Origin: VRUE01 sp963728045
Lineage (GTDB): Bacteria; Actinomycetota; Thermoleophilia; Solirubrobacterales; 70-9
NCBI GenBank assembly: GCA_963728045.1
Contig: CAVSIE010000006.1
Span: forward strand, 55,684 to 119,683
Direction: 5' to 3'
DNA length: 64,000 nucleotides
Each line of letters starts with the position of its first letter. The first letter of the stretch is position 1. This document shows positions 1 through 7,893 of this stretch, piece after piece. The notes beneath the pieces were generated by a model. The model saw only the letters and a list, made by a program, of their open reading frames with translations, ran no database searches and had not been told where the DNA came from. Position numbers and translations under genes: made by a program.

Positions 1-372
1 GTCTCCGCCTCGATCCTCAGCTTCGACGGGCAGATTTCGACCTTCGTCCCCTACGAGGGACCCTGCTATCGCTGCCTCTACCCGACGCCGCCGCCGGCCG
101 AGCTGGCGCCGAGCTGCTCGGCCAACGGCGTGCTCGGGGCAATGGCCGGGACGATGGGTTTGCTCCAGGCCAACGAGGTGCTGAAGCTGGTGCTCGGCAT
201 CGGCGAGCCGCTGATCGGTCGCCTGCTCCTCTTCGACGCGCTCAGCACACGCTTCACCGAGCTGAAGGTGCGGCGCGACCCCGAGTGCCCGATCTGCGGC
301 GAGAACGCGCCGGAGATCCCCGAGTCGGAGCTGGGCCAGTTCCCCGACTACGAGCTCTTCTGCGCCGGATGA
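1..372 (+). CDS. MoeB/ThiF-type sulfur-carrier adenylyltransferase, C-terminal part
   Basis: The 5' end lies outside the window; the visible 123 residues are the C-terminal part of an E1-like ThiF/MoeB/MoeZ enzyme. It carries the paired zinc-binding cysteines of the family (CYRC near residue 22 and CPIC near residue 97) and the conserved stretch following SANGVLGAMAG. Such enzymes adenylate the C-terminal Gly-Gly of a ubiquitin-like sulfur carrier. It stops at 370-372 without the rhodanese domain found at the C terminus of mycobacterial MoeZ, so sulfur would have to come from a separate donor. The CysO-type carrier starts 50 bases downstream and is its likely substrate. Family assignment is firm; the exact member (MoeB or MoeZ-like) cannot be settled from the fragment. 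Confidence 0.88.
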   Translation, partial: VSASILSFDGQISTFVPYEGPCYRCLYPTPPPAELAPSCSANGVLGAMAGTMGLLQANEVLKLVLGIGEPLIGRLLLFDALSTRFTELKVRRDPECPICGENAPEIPESELGQFPDYELFCAG

Positions 373-422
373 GGCTCGCCGAGCCGCGCCGCTCTTACCG
401 CCTCCAATAGGATCGCGGCCTG

Positions 423-695
423 ATGGCGACGGTCCGAATCCCACCCGTCCTGCGCGCGCAGACCGGCGGCCAGCCTGAGGTCGAAGCGGCGGGATCGACC
501 GTGGGCGAGGTGCTGCGGGCGCTGACCGCCGAGCACCCCGATACCCAGAGTCAGCTGTTCGGGCCCGACGGCGACCTCAACCGCTACGTCAACGTCTATC
601 TCAACGACGAGGACGTGCGGGTGCTCAATGGGCTGGAGACGGACGTCTCCGACGGGGATACGGTCGTGATTCTCCCCGCCATGGCCGGCGGCTGA
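423..695 (+). CDS. cysO: CysO-like ubiquitin-fold sulfur carrier protein (MoaD/ThiS family)
   Basis: A 90-residue beta-grasp protein ending in AMAGG. The C-terminal di-glycine is the residue pair that is adenylated and converted to a thiocarboxylate in MoaD, ThiS and CysO. It lies between an E1-like gene and cysM followed by mec, the gene set that defines CysO-dependent cysteine synthesis in Mycobacterium tuberculosis. In that pathway CysO-COSH donates sulfur to O-phosphoserine bound to CysM. MoaD for molybdopterin is the alternative, but no other molybdenum-cofactor gene is visible and the neighbours argue for CysO. Confidence 0.9.
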   Translation: MATVRIPPVLRAQTGGQPEVEAAGSTVGEVLRALTAEHPDTQSQLFGPDGDLNRYVNVYLNDEDVRVLNGLETDVSDGDTVVILPAMAGG

Positions 696-793
696 TCGAG
701 CCCTTCAATCCGCCTTTGTAGCGAGCCGTTGAGAGCGAGAGAATTTACGCTTCTGGCACCCACATGTGACGTTTTGTCCGCTAGCGTGAGATC

Positions 794-997
794 ATGGATG
801 CGGTGAGGGAAAGCTGGACAGACGAGCGGCTCGACGACCTCAAGGCGGAGGTCGGCGAGCTGCGCAGAGAGATGAGGGCTGAATTCAGCGCGGTGCGTGG
901 GGAAATCGCTGCCCTTCACCGGCTCATCCTGCAGGTCGGCGGCGGCATGGTCGTCACGATGCTGGTCGGCTTCCTCGGTATCGCGACCCAGCTCTAG
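794..997 (+). CDS. small coiled-coil protein with C-terminal membrane helix
   Basis: A 67-residue protein of unknown function inserted between cysO and cysM. Residues 8-45 form a charged heptad-like helix (LDDLKAEVGELRREM and onward), followed by a hydrophobic segment at about residues 47-65 that can span the membrane. The ATG is preceded by a purine-poor leader, so expression level is uncertain. It resembles the many short tail-anchored coiled-coil proteins of actinobacteria; no family role can be assigned and its link to cysteine synthesis is only positional. Confidence 0.6.
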   Translation: MDAVRESWTDERLDDLKAEVGELRREMRAEFSAVRGEIAALHRLILQVGGGMVVTMLVGFLGIATQL

Positions 998-1052
998 CGC
1001 CGCCGACGGGTTGACCCTCCCTAGCTATACTTTTTGAAGTAACGGGAGAGCG

Positions 1053-2018
1053 ATGGCCCAGGACGACCTACTCAACCGCCCCCGCGGGGGCCGCTACGGC
1101 AATGTCGTCGAGTCGATCGGCAACACGCCGCTGGTCGAGCTGCCGCGCCTCTCGCCAAAGCCCGAGGTGCGGATCTACGCCAAGCTCGAGGGCCGCAACC
1201 CGACCGGTTCGGTCAAGGACCGCGTCGCCCGTTCGATGATCGAGGCGGCCGAGGCCGAAGGGGCGATCGAGCCCGGCCAGACGATCCTCGAGCCGACCTC
1301 CGGTAACACCGGCATCTCGCTAGCGATGATCTGCCGCCGCAAGGGTTACCCGCTGAAGGTGGTGATGCCGGACAACGTCACCGAGGAGCGCACCCAGCTG
1401 CTCGAGATGTACGGGGCGGAGATCGTCTACTCGGAGGGCGCCAAAGGCTCCAACGGCGCGGTCGAGGTGGCCCTGGAGATGTCCGAGGACCCCAGCTACT
1501 ACATGCCCTACCAGTACGGCAACGAGGCGAACCCGCTCGCCCACTACAACGGCACCGCGGTGGAGATCCTCGAAGAGTTGGACGGGGTCGCGGCCTTCAT
1601 AGGCGGACTCGGCACCGGCGGCACCCTGATGGGCAACGGGCGTCGCCTCAAGGAGAACGACCCCGAGACGCTGATCGTCGCCGCCGAGCCGATGCAGGGC
1701 GAGATGGTGCATGGCCTGCGCTCGCTCGACGACGGCTTCATCCCGCCGATCATCGACATCACCCTGCTCGACCGCAAGATCATGGTCTCCAACCGCGACG
1801 CAGTCGTCTGGACCCGCAAGCTGCTCGACGAGGAGGGCGTCTTCGCCGGCGTCTCCTCCGGCGCGATCGCCCGCATCGCCGTTCGCATCGCCGAGGAGCT
1901 CCCCGGCGGCAACGTCGTCTTCCTGATCCCCGACGACGGCTGGAAGTACCTCTCCTCCGGCGTCTACACCAAGCCGGTCGAGGAGATCGAGAACCTCGAC
2001 TCCACCGTCTGGTGGTAG
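1053..2018 (+). CDS. cysM: cysteine synthase CysM, probably O-phosphoserine sulfhydrylase
   Basis: A fold-type II PLP enzyme of 321 residues. The PLP lysine is K55 in NPTGSVKDR, the substrate loop is TSGNTG (82-87), and the phosphate-binding GTGGT loop lies near residue 188. It ends in STVWW. The position between cysO and mec points to the CysO-dependent CysM branch, which uses O-phosphoserine and a protein thiocarboxylate rather than O-acetylserine and sulfide; that substrate preference is inferred from context. A GGGAGAG ribosome-binding site (1044-1050) precedes the ATG and a TATACT box lies at 1026-1031, so the gene may have its own promoter. Confidence 0.93.
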   Translation: MAQDDLLNRPRGGRYGNVVESIGNTPLVELPRLSPKPEVRIYAKLEGRNPTGSVKDRVARSMIEAAEAEGAIEPGQTILEPTSGNTGISLAMICRRKGYPLKVVMPDNVTEERTQLLEMYGAEIVYSEGAKGSNGAVEVALEMSEDPSYYMPYQYGNEANPLAHYNGTAVEILEELDGVAAFIGGLGTGGTLMGNGRRLKENDPETLIVAAEPMQGEMVHGLRSLDDGFIPPIIDITLLDRKIMVSNRDAVVWTRKLLDEEGVFAGVSSGAIARIAVRIAEELPGGNVVFLIPDDGWKYLSSGVYTKPVEEIENLDSTVWW

Positions 2019-2035
2019 GCAGCCAGCTCGCCGCA

Positions 2036-2437
2036 ATGCGGATTGCCCAGTCGCTTATCGACGAGATGGTCGCGCACGCGCGCGAGGACCTGCCCAACGA
2101 GTGCTGCGGCCTGGTCGGTGGCGCCGATGGGGTCGCGCAGGCGGTCCACCGGGCCCGCAACGAGTTCGCCAGCCCATTCAGCTACCGCATCGACACCGCG
2201 GACCAGTACCGGATCATCGAAAAGGAGATGCGTGGGCGGGGGGAAGAGCTGCTGGCGATCTACCACTCCCACACGAAGAGTCCGGCGTACCCTTCACAGA
2301 CGGACCTCAACGAGGCGGTCAGCTGGCCGGACCAGGTCTACGTGATCGTCTCCCTCGCCGACCCCGAGTCCCCCGAGGTCAAGGCCTACTGGCTCAAGGA
2401 GATGAAGATCGCCGATGCCGAGCTCGACGTCGCATAG
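2036..2437 (+). CDS. mec: Mec, JAMM/MPN+ metalloprotease releasing cysteine from CysO
   Basis: A 133-residue JAB1/MPN+ domain protein. All metal and catalytic residues of the JAMM motif are present: E22, H77-x-H79, S87 and D90 (HSHTKSPAYPSQTD). In M. tuberculosis Mec cleaves the CysO-cysteine adduct made by CysM, regenerating the carrier. A GTG at 2012 would add eight residues and overlap cysM by seven bases; the ATG at 2036 is preferred because the conserved domain starts there. With cysO and cysM it completes the pathway. Confidence 0.9.
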   Translation: MRIAQSLIDEMVAHAREDLPNECCGLVGGADGVAQAVHRARNEFASPFSYRIDTADQYRIIEKEMRGRGEELLAIYHSHTKSPAYPSQTDLNEAVSWPDQVYVIVSLADPESPEVKAYWLKEMKIADAELDVA

Positions 2438-2739
2438 CTCGAAGCCCGCTTCCAGGACAGGCGCCGGTGGCGGCGGTGGCTCGCGCGGGCACGACGAGGA
2501 GGGTGGCGGCGGTGGAGGCGGCGGTGGCAACCTGGTCAAGGTGGCCTTTGCCCACCAGCAGGCGGAAGCGGAAATGATCCAGGGGCTGCTGACCGCGCAC
2601 GGCATCCCGAGCATGCTGAGGAGGGCGGCGGGCTTCGACGTGCCCGACTTCCTCGCTGCCGGACCGCGGGAAGTCCTCGTCGCCGAAGAGGTCGCGGCCG
2701 ACGCCCGCGAGGTGCTCAAGGGAACCGGCGCCTGCTTAG
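2415..2739 (+). CDS. DUF2007-like putative signal-transducing domain protein
   Basis: The start overlaps the end of mec by 23 bases. After a glycine-rich, low-complexity linker (residues 16-38) comes a DUF2007-type domain: NLVKVAFAHQQAEAEMIQGL, then a hydrophobic strand region ending REVLVAEEVAADAREVL. The reading frame as given does not stop at the end of this domain but stays open to 3173, antisense to the next gene. A TAG at 2737-2739 in the +1 frame falls where such proteins normally end, so a one-base indel near 2720-2735 is likely. The end coordinate given here is that inferred stop, not an in-frame one. Confidence 0.55.
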
Positions 2740-3404
2740 TCGGCGCTGGGCCGGTTGACCTCGCGCAGGTAGTCGCGCCAGGCGGCCTCGATCTCGGCGA
2801 AGCGTGCCTCGAAGGCGGCTTCGAGGGTGGGGACGGCGCCGCCGGAGTGAAGCTCCAGGGCCAGTCGCTCGCAGGCATCCGGGCCGCGCTCGGTCTCCAG
2901 CAGGTCGAAGATCGTGCCGCCGAGGATCACCGCGTCGCGCCGCGAGGGCGGGAACGAGGGACGCGCGCTCTCGCGCAGGCGGCGGATCACCGCCGCGCGG
3001 TAGAGGCCGACCTGGCGGGCGAAGTACTGGGCGCCGCCTTCGACCAGCCAGGCCCAGCGCAGGTAGCGGGCGAAGCGGCGCGGCGTCCAGGCGGGGGGGA
3101 GCTCCGGGTTGTTGGCGGCGAGGACCAGCTGCGCGTAGAGGCGCTCGGCGGTGCCGCGCAGGGCTTCGCGTGAGTCCTCGCCGGCGGCGCGGCGCTCCAT
3201 GTGGGGGTCGTTGAGGACGTGCAGCTCGGTCTCCATCGCCCAGCCGGCCAGGTAGCGACGGCCGGCCGGCGCCGCCGACCAGCGCGCCGCGGGCAGGAAC
3301 GGGTGCGCCAGCGAGAGCCAGACCGGGTTGGTGTGGACGACGACCGTGACGTCGCCAGGGACCCGCTCGAAGCGGTCCTCGAGGCGCAGGCGCAGGTCCT
3401 CCAT
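2736..3404 (-). CDS. peptidase-MA-like protein without a visible HExxH motif
   Basis: A 222-residue protein resembling gluzincin-type (peptidase MA) proteins in the segment WLVEGGAQYFARQVGLY near residue 118, where active enzymes carry a metal-binding helix; no HExxH is present, so catalysis is doubtful. Family-like sequence continues upstream of the ATG at 3404 (reading ETKSLSFTARHDSGDASF and onward) to a TAG at 3492-3494 without an ATG, GTG or TTG. The true start may therefore be a rare codon, or the 5' end has been lost. No signal peptide is visible. It converges on the DUF2007 gene. Confidence 0.6.
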   Translation of the reverse strand: MEDLRLRLEDRFERVPGDVTVVVHTNPVWLSLAHPFLPAARWSAAPAGRRYLAGWAMETELHVLNDPHMERRAAGEDSREALRGTAERLYAQLVLAANNPELPPAWTPRRFARYLRWAWLVEGGAQYFARQVGLYRAAVIRRLRESARPSFPPSRRDAVILGGTIFDLLETERGPDACERLALELHSGGAVPTLEAAFEARFAEIEAAWRDYLREVNRPSAD

Positions 3405-3490
3405 GCGGTCGAGGGTGCGCTCGGCAAAGGACGCGTCGCCGCTGTCGTGGCGCGCGGTGAAGCTCAGGGATTTCGTCTCAACCCAAGGAA

Positions 3491-3593
3491 TCTAAGGCCG
3501 CCCGCCCGGCGCATATCTGCGTCTTCGGTCGCTCGCGTGCAGAGCACGCCACGCTCCCTGCATCCTTGATCTGCTTGGCCGGTCGGCCTTAGA
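3491..3593. repeat. intergenic palindromic element with terminal inverted repeats
   Basis: A 103-base stretch bounded by the perfect inverted repeat TCTAAGGCCG (3491-3500) and CGGCCTTAGA (3584-3593). Inside is a perfect hairpin GCGTGC-AGA-GCACGC (3535-3549), followed by CTCCCTGCATCCTTG. The latter is nearly identical to CTCCCTGCGTCCTTG in the element at 29341-29495, which has the same plan of outer repeats, inner hairpin and this tag. It supplies the stop codons of both flanking minus-strand frames. Seen directly; function unknown. Confidence 0.6.
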
Positions 3594-4221
3594 CAAGTAC
3601 TGGCTCGGCCGCTTCGGCGCAGACTTCTCGGATCTCTTGCCGGGCGCGGTCGAACTCCTCGTCGGCCATCACCGGTGTGCCCTCGAAGGGCAGTTCGCGG
3701 TCGATCTCGACCCAGGAGCGGCAGCCGTGGTACTCCTCGCGAACCCGCACGGTGACCGGACGGGGAATGCGATGGACCCGCAGCAGCAGCACGTGCAGTG
3801 GGTGGCGCCGCTTCCAGCGCAGCCGCTTTTCGGCGTAGTCCGGGGTCCAGACGTAGAAGGGGGAGAGCCCGTCGACGATGCGCGGGTCGGTGACCGTGAT
3901 GTGGTCGGTCACCTCGGCCCAGGCGCGCAACCGGACACGGTCGGGCTGGGCGATGCCGCCGTCCTGCAGCAGCGCGCCGGGCGGTGGGTCCTCATCCGGC
4001 CAGACGCCCTCCTCGAGGGCGCGGCCCAGCTCCGGGTGGTGGGACTCACGCACGAGGTTATTGTGCTGGTGGTCGAAGGTGGGGTAGAGGAAGAAGCGCT
4101 CGTGCTCCAGCTCGAAGTGCTTGTTCTCCTCGCGGATTCCGCCCTTGCGCAGGGTCAGCAGCTGCTCGCCCTCGGCGAGAGCGCGGACCGTTACGGCCCA
4201 TTCCTTGAAAGCGATCGGCAT
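3589..4221 (-). CDS. DUF1802 family protein
   Basis: About 210 residues from the chosen ATG (MPIAFKEWAVTVRALAEGEQ). The segment LLTLRKGGIREENKHFELEH and the later FFLYPTFDHQH are typical of DUF1802, a family of unknown function known mainly from cyanobacteria and archaea. An ATG at 4320 would add 33 residues unlike the family; the internal start is preferred because the domain begins there. No signal peptide or membrane segment. It is a separate minus-strand unit downstream of hyuB, with a CRP-like palindrome about 130 bases upstream of its start. Confidence 0.72.
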   Translation of the reverse strand: MPIAFKEWAVTVRALAEGEQLLTLRKGGIREENKHFELEHERFFLYPTFDHQHNNLVRESHHPELGRALEEGVWPDEDPPPGALLQDGGIAQPDRVRLRAWAEVTDHITVTDPRIVDGLSPFYVWTPDYAEKRLRWKRRHPLHVLLLRVHRIPRPVTVRVREEYHGCRSWVEIDRELPFEGTPVMADEEFDRARQEIREVCAEAAEPVLV

Positions 4222-4353
4222 TTGGAATCTGTACCTGAGTAGGCTCGGTAAGTCTGAGACTGGGAGGACTGCGAGCGGAAACTCGAATCCCATCCAGGCG
4301 AAAATTTCCCGCCCGAGCACGGCATTCTAGACGAGACGCTGCCGATCTCCAAA

Positions 4354-4369
4354 TGTGAAGCCAGTCACA
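4354..4369. promoter_or_regulatory. CRP-family-like operator TGTGA-N6-TCACA
   Basis: A perfect five-base inverted repeat with the exact spacing of the CRP/FNR-family consensus (TGTGA-AGCCAG-TCACA). It lies between the end of hyuB and the DUF1802 gene, about 130 bases upstream of the latter's preferred start, where a regulator of that gene could bind. A match of this length can occur by chance in 64 kb, so confidence is low. Confidence 0.35.
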
Positions 4370-4379
4370 CAATCCGCGC

Positions 4380-5891
4380 TCAACGCTTGTCGTATCCACC
4401 GCCCCCCGGCGTCTCGATTCGCAGCCTGTCGTCTGGGCGGAGCTCGCCCTCAGCCTTGCTGGGCAGTGTCTCGCCATTCAGCAGGTTTCGGCCGGGAGCC
4501 CCGTCGGCGCCGCCCTCGCGGCCGCGAGGCGGGTGACGGCGGCGCTCGGAGATCAGGCCGTAGCGCATCGGGGCGAGGGCTTCGATCTCGCGCGCCAGGC
4601 CGTCGCCGCCGGTATGGCGCCCCTCACCGCCGCTGCCGCGCCGTAGCGAGAGCTCGCGCACGCGGAGCGGGAACTCCGTCTCCAGCGCCTCGACCGGGGT
4701 GTTGAGCGTGTTCGACATCGCCACGTGGATCGCGCTCGGGCCGGGCGCGCCGGGGCAGGCGCCCTGGCCGCCGCCGAGCGTCTCGTAGTAGGTGAAGTCC
4801 TCGTTGGCGAGGGTGAGGTTGTTCATCGTCCCCTGTCCCTGGGCGGGGACGGGGCGAACGCCGCCGAGCGCGGAGATCACCAGGTCGGCGACCCGGCTCG
4901 AGGTCTCGACGTTCCCGGCGGCGACCGCCGCCGGGAAGCGCGCGTTGAGCAGGCAGCCCTCGGGAGCGACCACCTCGATCGGCCGGTAGGCGCCGGCCGA
5001 GGGCGGCGCGTCGGGGTCGGTGAGGACGCGGACGGCGAAGAAGGCGGCCGACTTGGTCACCGAGAGCGGGCAGTTGAGGTTGCCCCGCACCTCGGGGTCG
5101 GTGCCGGTGAAGTCGAGCGTGAGGCGGTCGCCGGCGATCCTCGCCTCGACCTTCAGCGTGACGTCGCGCTGCCTCCCGTCCGCGTCGTCTTCGAGCACGT
5201 CCTCGGCGGCGTAGGCGCCGTCGGGGAGCTCGGCGAGAGCGGCGCGGGTGCGCCGCTCGGCGTAGTCGAGGATCTCCGCCATGCCGGCGCGGAGCTCCCC
5301 GAGGCCGTGGCGCTCGGCGAGCTCGGCGAGGCGCAGCTCGCCGATCCGGTTGGCGGCGCCCTGCGCCCGGAGGTCGGCGAGTCGCTGGCGCGGCGAGCGC
5401 ATCTGCCGGGCGAGCCCCTCGAGCACGCCGTCCTCGACCCGGGTCGGCGGGATCATCACGCCCTCCTCTTCGAGGGTCGTCGAGCGCGCCGGCATGCCGC
5501 CCGGCGTCGGTCCTCCGACGTCGGCGTGGTGGGCGCGGCAGGCGGCGAAGCCGAGCAGCTCGCCGACGGCGAAGACCGGGGCGATCAGGGTGATGTCGGG
5601 CAGGTGGGTGCCGCCCCGGTAGGGGTCGTTGAGGATCCAGGAGACGCCGGGGCGCTGCTCCTCGCCCAGCACCGCGGCGACCGCGTCCGGCATCGAGCCG
5701 AGGTGGACGGGGATGTGCTCGGCCTGCATCACCAGCTCCCCACTGGCGTCGAAGAGCGCCGTGGAGCAGTCGCGACGCTCCTTGATGTTGGCCGAGTAGG
5801 CGGAGCGGATCAGGGCGGCGCCCATCTCGTCGCAGGCCGCGCGCAGGCCGCCGACCAGGACCTGGAGCGCGATCGGGTCGAGCCGGCTCAT
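4380..5891 (-). CDS. hyuB: hydantoinase B/oxoprolinase family protein (HyuB subunit)
   Basis: A 503-residue HyuB-family protein. It opens with the family signature MSRLDPIALQVLVGGLRAACDE and carries DRDCSTALFD-like and LNDPYRGGTHLPDI motifs. The glycine-rich C terminus (RIETPGGGGYDKR) is typical. HyuB proteins work with HyuA subunits in ATP-dependent opening of hydantoin, N-methylhydantoin, acetone or 5-oxoproline substrates; the substrate cannot be told from sequence. Its ATG overlaps the hyuA stop by four bases, so the two are translationally coupled. Confidence 0.9.
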   Translation of the reverse strand: MSRLDPIALQVLVGGLRAACDEMGAALIRSAYSANIKERRDCSTALFDASGELVMQAEHIPVHLGSMPDAVAAVLGEEQRPGVSWILNDPYRGGTHLPDITLIAPVFAVGELLGFAACRAHHADVGGPTPGGMPARSTTLEEEGVMIPPTRVEDGVLEGLARQMRSPRQRLADLRAQGAANRIGELRLAELAERHGLGELRAGMAEILDYAERRTRAALAELPDGAYAAEDVLEDDADGRQRDVTLKVEARIAGDRLTLDFTGTDPEVRGNLNCPLSVTKSAAFFAVRVLTDPDAPPSAGAYRPIEVVAPEGCLLNARFPAAVAAGNVETSSRVADLVISALGGVRPVPAQGQGTMNNLTLANEDFTYYETLGGGQGACPGAPGPSAIHVAMSNTLNTPVEALETEFPLRVRELSLRRGSGGEGRHTGGDGLAREIEALAPMRYGLISERRRHPPRGREGGADGAPGRNLLNGETLPSKAEGELRPDDRLRIETPGGGGYDKR

Positions 5892-7867
5892 CGGTCGACC
5901 TCCGCGACGATCGTGCCGGTCTCATCGACAGCGGCGCTCCAGCCGGGCGGCACGACGAAGGTCGCCTCCGGCAGCTCGAAGATCGCCGGTCCCTCGACCT
6001 GCGTCCCCGCCGCCGGCTCGCCGCGCAGGATCGGGGTCTCCACCCACTCACCGTCGAAGCGCGCGTCTCGCCTGCTTCGCTCGAGGCTGCCCTCCGGCGC
6101 CGCGACCGGTCGGGGCTGCGGTCCCGGCTTGACCATCGCCAGGCGGATGTGGACGAGGACGACCTCGCCGTCGGGGTCGCGATGGCCGTAGCGCTCCTCG
6201 TGGGCCCGCTCGAAGCGCTCGACCAGGTCCTCGGGGTCAGGGCGCCTGCTCCCAGTGACCGGCAGCTCAAAGGCCTGGCCCGCGTAGCGCATCTCGTAGA
6301 CGACTTCGGCCTCGGCCTCGACGAGATCGCCGTCGAGTCCGGCGATCAGGTCGTCGACCTCAGCGGCGATTCGCTCGCCGCTGAGCTCCTTGCCGCTCAG
6401 CATCACGGTGCGCGTCGTGTCGCGCCGTCGCTCTGAGGCGCAGAGCCCGAGCGCCGAGAGGACGCCGCTGGCACGGGGGCAGAGGATGCGCTCGATGCCG
6501 AGCTCGGTGGCGATCGCGGCGGCGTGCATCGGCCCGGCGCCGCCGAAGGGCAGCAGCGCGAAGCGGCGCGGATCGACACCGCGCTCGACCGTGACCACCC
6601 GCAGCGCTCGCACCATCTCCTGGTTGGCGACGCGGACGATTCCTTCCGCGGCCTCCAGCTCGCCGAGCCCGAGCGAGCCGGCGAGCGAGGTGATCGCGGC
6701 GCCGGCGGCCTCGACGTCGAGCGCGACATCGCCGGCGAGGCGGGAGTCGGCGGCGAGGTAGCCGAGCAGCAGGTTGGCGTCGGTGACGGTTGGCTCAGCG
6801 CCGCCGCGGCCGTAACAGGCGGGACCGGGTTCGGCCCCGGCCGAGTGCGGCCCGACCCGGAGCGCCCCGCCGGCGTCGCTCCAGCCGATCGAGCCGCCGC
6901 CGGCGCCGACCGTGTGCACGTCGACCATCGGCAGCTGGATCACGCGACCGGCGATCTCGCGGTACCCGGTGCGCCTCACGGCTCCGTCCTCGACTACGCA
7001 GACGTCGCAGGAGGTGCCGCCCATGTCGAAGCCGAGCGCGTTGCCGTCACCGCAGGCGCGGGCGAGGAGTCCGGCGCCGACGGCGCCGCCGGCCGGGCCG
7101 GAGAGAACACTCCAGGCGCCCGCCCGTGCCGCCTCTCCAGCGCTTGCTACGCCACCCGAGGACTGCATCACCAGCGGGGCGGGAAGACCCAGGTCGTTGG
7201 CGGCCTCACCGAGCCGGCCCAGGTAGCGGCCGAGCAGGGGGGAGAGGTAGGCGTCGATCGCGGTGGTCGAGCAGCGCTCGTACTCGCGGAAGCGAGGCAG
7301 GACCTCGTGCGAGGCGGAGACGTGGACCCCCGGCAGCTCGCGACGCAGGTGCGCGGCGATCTCCTGCTCGTGCGAGGGGTCGAGGTAGGAGAAGAGCAGG
7401 CAGATCGCGACCGACTCGGCGCCCGCCGCGCGCAGCTCGTCGGCGAGGCGCTGGGGCTCCTCTCCGGCGAGGGGCTCGACGATCCCCTCGGGGCCGACCC
7501 GCTCGGCCGCCTCGAAGCGCAGCTCGGGAGCGACCAGCGGCGCCGGCTTCGGCGCGCAGAGGCGGTAGAGGTCGGGGCGGTCCTGGCGGCCGATCTCGAG
7601 CAGGTCGGCGAAGCCGCGCGTGGCGATCAGCGCTGTGCGGGCGCCCCGTTCCTCGAGCAGGGCGTTGGTGCCGACCGTCATCCCGTGGGAGAAGGCCTCG
7701 ACTTCGGTTGCGTCCGCGCCGGCGAGGCGCAGCACCTCCTCGACGGCGGCGATCACCCCCTCCGACTGGTCCGCGGGGGTGGTCGGCAGCTTCGCGGTGT
7801 GGACCCGCTCCCCGTCGAAGAGGACCGCGTCGGTGAAGGTTCCGCCTACGTCGACCCCGAGCAGCAC
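5888..7867 (-). CDS. hyuA: hydantoinase A/oxoprolinase family protein (HyuA subunit)
   Basis: A 659-residue HyuA-family ATPase. The N terminus MLLGVDVGGTFTDAVLFDG is the phosphate-binding strand of the ASKHA fold; TVGTNALLEERG, SGPAGGAVGA and LGFDMGGTSCDV are further family motifs. The C-terminal portion includes QAFELPVTG and the RYGHRDP region. It forms the catalytic pair with HyuB. First gene of its operon in transcription order after the nadB block, with a 26-base gap from nadB. Substrate unknown. Confidence 0.9.
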   Translation of the reverse strand: MLLGVDVGGTFTDAVLFDGERVHTAKLPTTPADQSEGVIAAVEEVLRLAGADATEVEAFSHGMTVGTNALLEERGARTALIATRGFADLLEIGRQDRPDLYRLCAPKPAPLVAPELRFEAAERVGPEGIVEPLAGEEPQRLADELRAAGAESVAICLLFSYLDPSHEQEIAAHLRRELPGVHVSASHEVLPRFREYERCSTTAIDAYLSPLLGRYLGRLGEAANDLGLPAPLVMQSSGGVASAGEAARAGAWSVLSGPAGGAVGAGLLARACGDGNALGFDMGGTSCDVCVVEDGAVRRTGYREIAGRVIQLPMVDVHTVGAGGGSIGWSDAGGALRVGPHSAGAEPGPACYGRGGAEPTVTDANLLLGYLAADSRLAGDVALDVEAAGAAITSLAGSLGLGELEAAEGIVRVANQEMVRALRVVTVERGVDPRRFALLPFGGAGPMHAAAIATELGIERILCPRASGVLSALGLCASERRRDTTRTVMLSGKELSGERIAAEVDDLIAGLDGDLVEAEAEVVYEMRYAGQAFELPVTGSRRPDPEDLVERFERAHEERYGHRDPDGEVVLVHIRLAMVKPGPQPRPVAAPEGSLERSRRDARFDGEWVETPILRGEPAAGTQVEGPAIFELPEATFVVPPGWSAAVDETGTIVAEVDR

Positions 7868-7893
7868 GAGCCGAAGCTATCGCCCGGCGCTGC

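Noticed and set aside
1011..1031. TTGACC followed by TATACT before cysM as a promoter
   Set aside because: Spacing is only 9 bases, too short for a sigma-70-type promoter; the TATACT alone may still be a -10 box.
1320..2036. Long minus-strand open frame opposite cysM
   Set aside because: High-GC shadow of cysM: composition and residue pattern mirror the sense codons, no family match.
2460..2540. GGCGGT-rich repeat resembling a tandem repeat array
   Set aside because: Low-complexity glycine linker of the DUF2007 gene; units are irregular and not a CRISPR or satellite.
4725..6191. Plus-strand open frame opposite the hydantoinase genes
   Set aside because: Antisense shadow of hyuB/hyuA, dominated by Arg, Gly and Ala with no domain; the minus-strand genes are clear family members.
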